Both the position numbers and the translations under genes were made by a program. DNA of 64,000 nucleotides from Strigamia acuminata (lineage: Eukaryota > Arthropoda > Chilopoda > Geophilomorpha > Linotaeniidae): NCBI GenBank assembly GCA_949358305.1, contig OX442316.1, positions 8,310,001 through 8,374,000 of the forward strand. Reading direction: 5' to 3'. The notes beneath the pieces are model-generated. The model ran no database searches. It was not told where the DNA came from and was given only the letters and a program-made list of their open reading frames with translations. Positions 1 to 9,447 of this stretch are shown piece after piece (the first letter of the stretch is position 1; every line of letters starts with the position of its first letter).

Positions 1-271
1 TTAGATTCTGAAAAGAAGTACAATTATAATCATAAATTAAAAATCAACAATTTTATAATTACCAAGTTGTCGATCATAATGATTATAAACATTAATTTAA
101 AAAAATTCAATTAAACAAACATTTTAAGTATAGAATGGTCAACCAACAGCAGAAATTAACGTGATAAACTTCACCATGATCATTGTTTAACTACAACTAC
201 AATTTTTTATTATTATAAATTATGACTTAATTGCTGAACACCTTCAAACATTTAACAAAAGAAACAAACCA
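1..271. other. AT-rich 3' flank of FKRP-like copy 1
   Basis: No coding sequence seen. A possible minus-strand AATAAA (TTTATT on the plus strand) lies near 206-212 and could end the copy 1 transcript. Confidence 0.4.
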
Positions 272-2122
272 CTAAACAATCTTATTTCCTACGTCAGGAA
301 TTTTGAATTGAATACTCCCATCAGTCACATATTGATCCACACACGCATGATGCTTAATTTTACACTTGATAAATGGATCGGATACGTTGTACGGCGAATA
401 CCAATGTGATCTCCCCAAATGATTGTAACTATTAGAATGACGTAACATTTCATTTCCATAATAATTACGAGCGTACAAGCCCGGACTAGGTGGTGCATAA
501 ACCCATACATCACCTATTCGAATTAACGTGGGCGTTTCGCGAAATATTCCACTTAAATTTTTCGCATCGAGAGACAACATTCGCACAGCATAAAATTCAA
601 TATATGCATTTTGAGTCGACACGTAAAAAAAACCAGCACCTTTCATATTTATATGATCAACATAAATTTTACCGTCTGAATTACTCCAATTCATCGCTTT
701 AGCAAACAATCCCATTTTGTCTTCATAGTAATTTCCATCACCATCCATATCCCAAGGTATTACATCACTTAACTTAACACCTCCCAATGTCGAACCGCCT
801 TCTATCTGATACAAAACGTTGTGTTTAACACAAAAGTCATGAAACACTTTATATCCATTGATCAACGCATCTCTGCAACAAACTGGCATCATCATAGCAC
901 CGACTTGTCTAGATAGGGATTTACAATTCAGTTTGCTTTCTTCACACGAGAATTTGTGGGTGATGCCATCGGGCAGAACAATTCTATTCAAAGCCCATTT
1001 TGCACTTAATGAAAACCATGTTTTACGTTCATTTTTCTTCAATTGGATCCTTGGATCAGTTGAATGATACATGACATCTGGACAGGCCAAAATAGACCCA
1101 GAGTTTGACTGCTTAATGTCTATAAAGAAATCTTCAAACACCATATCATCCTTCAGAGATTTGTCAAATTTATGAACACGTAGAAATTTCGATTTCGCAA
1201 TGAAGGGCCCGATTAAATGTTCACAGTACATGCATTCGTGTTTCGATTCGTAGTAACCCTCAATATATTTCAATATGTATTGCTTTAGTTCTATCTGGGA
1301 GCATCCAGCTTGCCAATGCCCCGTTTTGTTGCGAACTGATCCGCTTACAATAACAGCATTAGGCTCAGCGGAAAAAACACTTAACTGTCGCTCCAATCGT
1401 GCTAACCAATCGAAATTATCCAAATTACGTGCAATTAGGGTCAATGGAGTGTTTACTGCATTAATTAGTCCGTTTAGTCTGCCTCCTAGCTTCATCTCGG
1501 ACGAAAACATGACTATATTAATATTAGGTTGGTGGAAAGTACACTCGGATTTTTCAGGTGTCCCGATTAAAATAGGCAAATCGGGATACAATTTTAAAAT
1601 TTGTAACAACACTTCGATGTCAGCCGCCGAACACGGATTTTCTTTGGATGTCACAAAAACAACGGTTAGGATTTCGGAGATGGGTTTTACGGCTCCACAA
1701 TCTTCGGTAACCCAGCTTCCTGACAAGAAAAGAGGATGACCGTATTTGGCATGGATAAATCGTTCGGGACATGCGTATGGAGGTGCTATTACACCCGAAG
1801 ATTCGTGCTCTGAAGTGTCAGAGACGAGAGAGCTGTCCGAATTCAAAGCAAATGACTTGGTTAAACTGCCAATATTCGATTCGTTCGAGACTTCTGAAGA
1901 CAATATGCGAAATACTTCGGATAATTTTGATGTTATTTCTTTGTTGTAGCGATTTGAGTCTTTTTTCATAATGATTAAAATGTCTTCTAAGTTCGTCATA
2001 GCGTCGTCGTGATGACTGGACAGTTGCAGTTGTCGATTCCCAGTGCTGCTGAAGTACAAAACGAACATGACAATGTTACAGAGAACAACGAAAGAAATCA
2101 CAATGTTCCGAGGTAACATCAT
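272..2122 (-). CDS. FKRP-like / LicD-family type II membrane protein, copy 1
   Basis: 616-aa single coding exon. A short cytosolic start (MMLPRN) is followed by one hydrophobic segment (about residues 7-24), as in a Golgi type II signal anchor. A Ser-rich stem follows. A middle region (about 150-350) looks like the degenerate glycosyltransferase-like part of FKRP. The C-terminal half holds the LicD-type core: CCRDALINGYKVF, then EGGSTLGGVK and IPWDMDGDGNYY, the acidic cluster expected to bind metal and nucleotide. FKRP transfers ribitol-5-phosphate from CDP-ribitol to glycans on dystroglycan; here the substrate is unknown. On the minus strand a splice acceptor (TTGCAG) lies about 25 nt upstream of the ATG, so a 5'UTR intron is likely. 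It is the most diverged of three tandem copies. LicD membership is firm; true FKRP orthology is not claimed. Confidence 0.8.
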   Translation of the reverse strand: MMLPRNIVISFVVLCNIVMFVLYFSSTGNRQLQLSSHHDDAMTNLEDILIIMKKDSNRYNKEITSKLSEVFRILSSEVSNESNIGSLTKSFALNSDSSLVSDTSEHESSGVIAPPYACPERFIHAKYGHPLFLSGSWVTEDCGAVKPISEILTVVFVTSKENPCSAADIEVLLQILKLYPDLPILIGTPEKSECTFHQPNINIVMFSSEMKLGGRLNGLINAVNTPLTLIARNLDNFDWLARLERQLSVFSAEPNAVIVSGSVRNKTGHWQAGCSQIELKQYILKYIEGYYESKHECMYCEHLIGPFIAKSKFLRVHKFDKSLKDDMVFEDFFIDIKQSNSGSILACPDVMYHSTDPRIQLKKNERKTWFSLSAKWALNRIVLPDGITHKFSCEESKLNCKSLSRQVGAMMMPVCCRDALINGYKVFHDFCVKHNVLYQIEGGSTLGGVKLSDVIPWDMDGDGNYYEDKMGLFAKAMNWSNSDGKIYVDHINMKGAGFFYVSTQNAYIEFYAVRMLSLDAKNLSGIFRETPTLIRIGDVWVYAPPSPGLYARNYYGNEMLRHSNSYNHLGRSHWYSPYNVSDPFIKCKIKHHACVDQYVTDGSIQFKIPDVGNKIV

Positions 2123-3218
2123 GTTGCTATTTTGTTTTAGGAACCTGCAATGTAAACACTGAATAAACCATTAAATTAAAAAACAATTCCTCATTTGGTA
2201 CCTTAAATAACGATTAATAATCACTTCCGATTACTTAACTATCAAATCATCACACCTTTACGACAGTAAAATTAAATGGAACACAAATATTGCGACTGTT
2301 TTTTTTGTTTTTTTGTCTGAACAGTTATAAATACTAACACTGGATGTCGTGGCAATGAATCATAACACTTCCCTTGTTGTTTCAACAATTGATTGACAAA
2401 TTTTAGCCTTCAATTGTTTCAGCTTTCGGGACCGTTTCCCTCGCACCAGATTACAGAAATTCATTTGATATTTTTTTTACTAATAATGTGTAGAAAATCA
2501 TTTGCGTGTAGGATATATACGGTACAGATCCACTCTTTTGTCGTAAAAATCAAGAGACAAATTTCCTAATTGAACAATAAAAATATATAATATATATTTA
2601 TTTCTCAACTTCATTGATTTCTGCTATAGGTATAGAGACGTTCTTTGATTCACGGTTCTGGATAGTTTAAATAATTACCGTATATGCAGAATGCCGGTAC
2701 TTCATTTTGCGGTCACACGAGCACGAAAGTTGGTTTCCTTCTGCAGATAACTCCAAATAAATTAAAATCAGAACAAACTAAAGCTCTGCAATTCATATAC
2801 TTGCAACTTTGACTGACAGTACTGCCGAAGTTATTTAAAACAAAGGAATTAGACCCCGAGTCGGCAAACAGCGGAAATGCTGGAAGAATCTTCATTCCTT
2901 TACTTGACACCAGTTGGCGATACGAATTAGTTAAAAGCGCGATGCTTTGAGAGAATGGCTAAACATTGGGCCGAACCGAAACAAACTTCAAAGATTTTTG
3001 ATTTTTTAAGTTCACCTTTGCTAATATACATAAACATGATGATTTCAACTAACAATTAACAAAATAAACACCAATAAATTTATTTTTGAAAAACTTACAA
3101 TGTCTTTTACATTAAACCTTTTTCAGTGATTGGTGCAAGAAAATTTACAATTTCACAAATTGTGATTTCAAAGTCCGAAACACAGAAAACCCTTAAATGT
3201 AATGAACGAATAAAATTA
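2123..3218. other. Intergenic between FKRP-like copies 1 and 2
   Basis: Contains the putative 5'UTR intron acceptor of copy 1 (near 2148) and, from about 2848, the start of the block duplicated at 8221. A minus-strand AATAAA near 3079-3084 (conserved at about 9297) may end the copy 2 transcript. No other gene seen. Confidence 0.5.
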
Positions 3219-5250
3219 TTAAATAATCCGATTTTTTGCATCAGGAATTTTAAACTGAATATTCCCATCTTTCGAAAATTGATCCAAACATGAGTGATGC
3301 TTAATCCCATGCTTAACTTTACACCTTAGAAATGGATCAGATACGTTGTATGGCGAATTCGAATGTTTTCTACCCAAATGATAGTAACTATTAGAATGAC
3401 GCAATATTTCATTTCCGTAATAATTCCGAACGAACAATCCGGGACTAGGAGGTGCATAAACCCAAGCATCTCCAATTCGAATTAATGTGGGCTTTTTGCG
3501 ATATATTTTAGTTGATTTCGATATATCGGCCGATAACATTGGCTTAGCCGAAAATTCAATAAAAGCATCTGGTGTCGATACCTTAAAAAAACCATCAGCC
3601 TTGAAGTTTATATGATCCACGTACACTTCACCCTCTGAATTAGTCCAGTTCATCTCTTTGGAAAACAGTTTCTTCTGATCTTTATAGTAATTTCCATCAC
3701 CATCGAAATCCCAAGGAATTACATCATTTAATTTAACAGCTCCCAACATCGAACCGCCTACGATCTGATACACAACCTTATTTTTAACACAAAACTTGTG
3801 AAACACTTTATATCCATTGATCAACGCATCTCTGCAACAAACTGGCATCATCATAGCATCGACTTGTCTAGATAGGGATTTACAATTCAGTTTGCTTTCT
3901 TCACACGAGAATTTGTGGGTGATGCCATCGGGCAGAACAATTCTATTCAAAGCCCATTTTGCACTTAATGAAAACCATGTTTTACGTTCATTTATCTTCA
4001 GTTGGATCCCTGGATCAGTTGAATGATACATGACATCTGGACAGGCTAAAATAGATCCCGCGTTGGACTGCTTAACGGTTAAAAAGAAATCTTCAAACAC
4101 TACATCATCTTCTACATTTTCATCAAATTTATGAGCACGTAAAACACTCGATTTGGCAATGAAGGGGCCAATTAAATGTTCACAGTACATGCATTCGTGT
4201 CTTGATTCGTAGTAACCCTCAATATATTCCAAAATATACCGCTTTAGTTGTGTCTGATAGCATCCAACTTGCCAATGTCCCGTTTTGTTACGAATTGATC
4301 CGCCTACAATAACAGCACTAGGCTCGGCGGAAAAAACACTTAATTGTCGCTCCAATCGTGCTAGCCAATTGAAGGCATCCATACGACGTGTAATTAAAGT
4401 CAATGGAGTTTTTACTGCATCAATTAGAACGTTTAGATTACCCCCTAGGTTCGTATTGTTCGAATACGTGACTATTGAAATAGCGTGTACCGGTATGTAA
4501 GAAAGACATTTGGAATTTTCAGGCGCTCCGATTATAATGGACAAATTATGATACTCTTTTACAATTTGTTCCAACAATTTGTTCTCAGCCGCCGAACACG
4601 AGTTATCTTTGGATGTCACAAAAACAACGGTTAGGATTTTGGAGATGTGTTCAACGTATCCACAATCTTTGGTGACCCAGCTATCTTTCATGAAATGAGG
4701 AGCGCCGTATTTAGCATGGCGAAATTCTTCAGGACATGCGTATGGCCGAGTGTTTGCGACTAGCGAAGATGGTTTATCCGAGGAGGGTTCTTCCGAAGAA
4801 TTATTGGGTTCTGGAATGCTGTCCGAATTCGCAGCACTTAAATCAGTTAAATCTTTAATAACTGATTTGTCTGTAAGTTCTGAAGACAACATTCGAATTG
4901 TTTCGGATAATTTTGATGTTATTTCTTTCTTGTACTGAGTTGGATTTCTTTCCATAACGGATAAAATTTCTTTTAAGTTCACGATAGCGTTGTTGTGAAG
5001 AGCAGACAGTTGTCGACAGTAACTAGACGAGCCAATGAAAGAGCTTCTTCCAGTGCCGGATGAGTAAACGTACAAACAATAAAACGTGATGAGGCTACAG
5101 GATACAATGCATGGAATCACAATGTTCCGGTTTAATTTCATCTTGTTACTTTTCATCTATTAACCTGCAACAACAAAATGAAATAAAACAATTAAAAATT
5201 AATCAATAAATAAAGGAAAAAATAATAAACATGTGTGGAAATAGATTTGT
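2848..5250. repeat. Segmental duplication, unit A (pairs with 8221-11440)
   Basis: Near-identical to 8221-11440 from AGACCCCGAGTC to the AATCAATAAAT stretch upstream of the gene. It includes FKRP-like copy 2, its 3' flank and its 5' acceptor. Unit A lacks the transposon found in unit B. Confidence 0.85.
3219..5156 (-). CDS. FKRP-like / LicD-family type II membrane protein, copy 2
   Basis: 645 aa, one coding exon, starting MKSNKMKLNR before a hydrophobic anchor (about 11-31). Domain order matches copy 1: Ser/Glu-rich stem, degenerate glycosyltransferase-like region with conserved HECMYCEHLIGPFIAKS, then LicD core with CCRDALINGYKVFHKFC, GGSMLGAVK and IPWDFDGDGNYY. A stem insert (about 119-132, PSSDKPSS-like) is absent from copy 1. 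The reverse strand shows an acceptor (TTGTTGCAG) 10 nt before the ATG, conserved in copy 3, implying a 5'UTR intron. Ends ...PDAKNRII, five residues longer than copy 3. Likely a Golgi glycan-phosphotransferase; its acceptor cannot be read from sequence. Confidence 0.8.
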   Translation of the reverse strand: MKSNKMKLNRNIVIPCIVSCSLITFYCLYVYSSGTGRSSFIGSSSYCRQLSALHNNAIVNLKEILSVMERNPTQYKKEITSKLSETIRMLSSELTDKSVIKDLTDLSAANSDSIPEPNNSSEEPSSDKPSSLVANTRPYACPEEFRHAKYGAPHFMKDSWVTKDCGYVEHISKILTVVFVTSKDNSCSAAENKLLEQIVKEYHNLSIIIGAPENSKCLSYIPVHAISIVTYSNNTNLGGNLNVLIDAVKTPLTLITRRMDAFNWLARLERQLSVFSAEPSAVIVGGSIRNKTGHWQVGCYQTQLKRYILEYIEGYYESRHECMYCEHLIGPFIAKSSVLRAHKFDENVEDDVVFEDFFLTVKQSNAGSILACPDVMYHSTDPGIQLKINERKTWFSLSAKWALNRIVLPDGITHKFSCEESKLNCKSLSRQVDAMMMPVCCRDALINGYKVFHKFCVKNKVVYQIVGGSMLGAVKLNDVIPWDFDGDGNYYKDQKKLFSKEMNWTNSEGEVYVDHINFKADGFFKVSTPDAFIEFSAKPMLSADISKSTKIYRKKPTLIRIGDAWVYAPPSPGLFVRNYYGNEILRHSNSYYHLGRKHSNSPYNVSDPFLRCKVKHGIKHHSCLDQFSKDGNIQFKIPDAKNRII

Positions 5251-6045
5251 GGCAGTCATAAATGCCACAGGAACAATAAAAACCCAAATAAATCCCATAA
5301 AAAGGAAAGCTCTAACATTGGACACTTCCGGTCAACTAACACTTGTCGGAAAAAATTGCTAAAATAGCCTGAATTAAATTCTAGAAGAATTTGTTACTTG
5401 AAAGATACGTACACTTGTCTTAAACCCACACAAAAAAAATAAACAAGTAAATATAAAAAATAAAGTTTTTGAAAAAAGGCTTTTATATTGGTGCTTCTGT
5501 CACAAAGTAAATATGGCAACACTGGACTTCTCTGCAATACATATTAAAAATGACAGTTGTGAGTATTTGCCTCAAGGCAATGCATGCACACCTGTTAGGT
5601 GAACATTCGGTGAGTCACGGTTCTAGGAAGAGACAGTTAAAAGATTAGTAGAGGGAGGAGCTGTGCTCATCACAGGCTCTCAGTTAAGGCTGACATTATC
5701 ACTGACTTGTGAGCATGACACTGCAAAGATTAGCAGGGGTGAAAATTCACATTTTCACACCTGTGAAAAAGCAGTGAAAGTTCAGTTGGTGATAGATTCT
5801 CAGGCTGACTTGTGAGAACACCTCAAAAGGTGTGTCTACAATTTCCCAACAAAAGACAAACTTTACTTGATGTTGTCCAGCTAGAAAAGTAACACTACTC
5901 AGAATGGACTTGACTTTTCTTGAGACATAGAAGAACATAGCCACTTGGAAGAATTCCTGCTACCACTAAAAAGTACCACAAGGAGATGGATCAACTTGCA
6001 GCTAGTTCACTGGACTCAGAATACCACCTTTTCAACAAGAACACT

Positions 6046-6196
6046 AGGTGCATTCAAAAAGTCTAAAACGTATGCAAAACTCGTTTCGTGTTTGAACGTG
6101 ACGTCATTCCCATTGAATAACGTATTCAATGGGAATGACGTCACATTCAAACACGAAACGAGTTTTGCATACGTTTTAGACTTTTTGAATGCACCT
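6046..6196. mobile_element. Near-perfect foldback (palindromic) MITE
   Basis: Two 74-bp arms (6046-6119 and 6123-6196) are reverse complements with one mismatch, separated by 3 nt. Outer ends read AGGTGCATTCAAAAAGTC. The element is flanked by ACT on both sides (6043-6045, 6197-6199), a possible 3-bp target duplication. Each arm contains TGACGTCA, a full CRE-like palindrome. Its outer end resembles the repeat at 58422-58533. No coding capacity; the matching open frames on the two strands are a by-product of the palindrome. Confidence 0.85.
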
Positions 6197-6799
6197 ACTG
6201 AACTTATGTTGCAGTTAGTGTGTGTGTGTGTGTAAAGTTCCAGTTGTGCCAAGGGAAATTGTAATTACCGTTTATATAGCCACGATCCAGTTTTCTTCCG
6301 CTTTATTGATTTATGATTTGTAATTGTTGGTTAGATTTGAATTGTTAGCTGAATGTATTTACTTAGCATAGTTTAGCTTGATTATGTATTGTATACATAC
6401 AGTATATCAATTTTGCAGAGTTAGATTTGGCGTGAGCCAGTTCTAAAGAGGACAAATGAAATACCTTTATTTTAATCATTTTTACTTAAATTTCTTACTT
6501 TAATAAAACATTATTACAATGAAGTTTCAAGTGTGTTTGCAATTTTGTATCCACCGAGCCACGGAAACCACTTTGCCACACTTCAAATCGCCTACCGCAG
6601 ATTGTTTCAATTGATTGATCGTGCTAAAAAACGTTTCAACAAAGTACTTTTTCTAAACAATATTTAAAAACAAAATATGTGGCCAGATAGGAATTTTCAT
6701 TTTAACCAGATTTAGCCTGGTTTCAGAATTCATGAATTCTTTTTTAGTACCGAAATCATCAAAATTTGTATCGTAAGAAACATTTTAGTATCACGGGAT

Positions 6800-6898
6800 C
6801 CACCAGGTGGCGCTCCGGTTTGCTTTAAAGAACATGGGACCCGCCAGGTGGCGCTCCGGTTTGCTTTAAAGGACATGGGATCCGCCAGGTGGCGCTCC
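6800..6898 (+). promoter_or_regulatory. Three CTCF-like sites in a 41-bp tandem repeat
   Basis: CCACCAGGTGGCGCTCC at 6800-6816, then CCGCCAGGTGGCGCTCC at 6841-6857 and 6882-6898. All have the same orientation and exact 41-bp spacing. The core CC(A/G)CCAGGTGGCGC matches the known CTCF consensus (CCASYAGRKGGCRS) very well. The linker GGTTTGCTTTAAAG is also repeated. Insulator function is inferred. Confidence 0.6.
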
Positions 6899-8394
6899 GT
6901 TTGCTTACATTTTGCCGTAAATCAGCAGTTTCACCCTTTTAAACACATTTAATCTTAATTTTATCATGTTCATTGGAAGGTAAACCAAAAACTGCAACAG
7001 ATAAGTTTACTTTCCAAACTTATGCTTAATTTTTTAATTCATTTTTTTGGACATTACACAAACCGGAAATGAAACAAACATTCAAGTCAAGTTAAATAAA
7101 AGCCTTTAAAAATGAAAAGATTTAAACTAAAATTGCTTTTATAAAACTACGTTTACATTAAAACTAAAGTAAATGAAATGTTTCTTACTGTAAACTACAA
7201 TAATCGAAAGAAATGGTCACGAAAATGGTCGGTCCAAAATGGCGTGGTGGTTGTGGGGAAAATCCTAACACCAAATGAGTTGCGCAAATGTTATTAATGT
7301 AAAGTTTTCCGTTGCTACGGTGTCTCCTAGCAACGTTGTTACTTCTCGTTTTTACGTTCTGTACGCTGGGAACATTAAAGTCCTATTTCTCGTTCAATTT
7401 ACGGCGATCTGAGTTTATTACCGACCAACAGTAGTCACAATGGCACGTCTGTTAAGTCTCGTTGTTAGAAAAGCAAGTGTGCATATTCACACTCTTGCAT
7501 TCTTTAATCTTTCTGTTGTAGAACATTGATTTTTGATTGGATAGCTCGAGATAGTGGAAAAAGATAATTTTTTTTTTTAATTTTTTCTTTGAGTTTTATT
7601 AATCAGTTTCCTGATTAACAAAATCGTGGTTTTGTTTTTCCTTAAAATTTTTCTGCCAAAATATTTACAAGGCAACAGATTGTAAAATTTCACAGTTTAA
7701 TTTTCAACAGAAAAATAAACCTAAAAAAAAAATACTTTCGAAATGTGTGGAATTCTTTTTGTTGTGTCTACCGATCCGCCATATTTTGTTTTCTTGTATC
7801 ATACTTTCCAAACAATCACTTACTTGCACAAATCGTTGCTAGGAGCTGGCCTCCTAGCAACTGCGCTCTGTTGAATAAAATAGACTACAGTCGACATGTA
7901 AATTCCCACCGAGGAGTTAACCTTTCTTTTTCCACAAGTGAAGACTATAATGACGGTTGCACAACAAGATACTTCACACTTTTAATACTTCAAAAATATT
8001 AAATAAACCATTTTTGTAGAAATTCCAAATTTCTTAGTTAGATTTGTTGCACAAAAAATAACTTAGGAAAAATGTGTCCTTCTTTAAGGCAATTGTAACA
8101 TATCCTCGTTTTCATACAAGCGGTTTTACGCTCAGCAACAGTCAATGGACAATCCGGACTCGAGTGCTCGTCCTTTTGGCAAAACATGCATTTGTATAAG
8201 CTAGTATTTAGTTACTTTGATTAGACCCCGAGTCAGCAAACAGCGGAAATACTGGAAGATTCTTCATTCCTTTACTTGACACCAGTTGGCGATTTGAATT
8301 AGTCAAAAGCGCGGTGCTTTGAGAGATGGCTAAACATTGGGCCTGAGCGAAACATACTTCAAAGATTTTTTAAGTTTACCTTTGCTAATACATA

Positions 8395-9240
8395 CAGTCG
8401 AAACTCTTTATACGAATCGCGATATAACGAATTATCGATATAACAAATTGTCAAAAAGGATTTGGTTGGCCCGCCATAGAACATCACGTTAAATATTTTC
8501 GATATAATAAATTTCAATATAACGAATTATTCGATATAACAAACAAGTTTTTATGTGCACTGTAATACCCACAAGCCCTTGTTCCCCTTGACCCCCCTCC
8601 CCGCGAACCTAACCTTACTGGTTTTTTGATGAAAACCCATTTTTTTGAAACGTATTGTGACGTATTGTCGCGGTAGATACGTGTCGCGCTATATGTGCGT
8701 CCCCCATCCGATGCCCATATTTAGAAACCAAAAGAAAATAAAAAAAATGCTCTTTTAAAATGGCTGCCAAACAAAAAACAATTTTGATTCAGGACAACTT
8801 GAACATTAATAATGCGATCAATTGTAGCAGATGAGCAGGGGCGGATTTAGCTTTTCGGGGGCCCGGGGCTTGAGGTTTTTTCGGGGACCCCTTTCTCAAA
8901 ATTTTTAATCGCAACCTGTCTTTTTACTTTTTTTAGCGACCTTTTTTTTTTTTTTTTTTTTTTAGTACATGGCCCAGAGTCTCGGGGGCCCCCTAGAATT
9001 TGGGGGCCCGGGGCTCAAGCCCCAATAGCCGGGTGCTAGATCCGCCACTGCAGATGAGTTTAATTTGTCCGGTCCTACAATTTTCAACAATGTTAAATAC
9101 GGTAATTGGGATAAAATCAACATAAAATTGCATGTTTATGATGAAATTTAATTTTTTTATTTAATTCGTTTTAACAAACTCTCGTCATAACGAATCGATT
9201 TTTCCGGTCCCTTGCGATTCGTTATAAAGAGTTTTGACTG
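8395..9240. mobile_element. Non-autonomous pogo/Tigger-like element with nested hAT MITE
   Basis: Left end CAGTCGAAACTCTTTATA; reverse complement of the right end CAGTCAAAACTCTTTATA, with similarity continuing inward (CGAATCGC). TA precedes the left end (8393-8394); the right flank is AATA, so a TA duplication fits with two extra bases. About 623 bp remain after removing the inner element and one copy of its duplication. An ATG at 8760 opens a short frame (MAAKQKTILIQDN) that may be a transposase start; no transposase core remains. Compare 56482-56629. Confidence 0.7.
8836..9050. mobile_element. hAT-type MITE nested inside the pogo-like element
   Basis: Terminal inverted repeats CAGGGGCGGATTTAGC and (reverse complement of right end) CAGTGGCGGATCTAGC. 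Perfect 8-bp target duplication CAGATGAG at 8828-8835 and 9051-9058. 8-bp duplications with CAG-starting ends are the hAT signature. The interior is G/C-rich blocks around a poly-T run, with no coding capacity. Confidence 0.9.
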
Positions 9241-9447
9241 AATACTTAATCATGATGATTTCAAGTAACAATTAACAAAATGAACACCTTTAAATTTATT
9301 TTTGAAAAACTTACAATGTCTTTTACATTAAATCTTTTTCAGTGCAAGAAAATTTACAATTTCACAAATTGTGATTTCAAAGTACAAAACAGAGAAAACC
9401 CTTTAAAAAAATGTAATGAACGAATAAAATTACTAAATAATCCGATT

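Larger units (their letters stand above)
5157..8220. other. Intergenic region with repeats between copies 2 and 3
   Basis: No supported gene. Holds the 5' flank of copy 2, the foldback element 6046-6196, a (GT)n tract near 6218-6234 and the 41-bp tandem repeat at 6800-6898. The stretch 5560-6045 is less AT-rich than its surroundings and may be an old repeat; I could not assign it. Confidence 0.4.

Noticed and set aside
1275-1739. 154-codon open frame on the plus strand within FKRP-like copy 1
   Set aside because: It is antisense to a well-supported domain protein, and the same shadow frames recur in copies 2 and 3 because the sense sequence is conserved.
5945-6252. Open frames of 96 and 78 codons on both strands
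   Set aside because: They encode the same residues because they read the two arms of the foldback palindrome.
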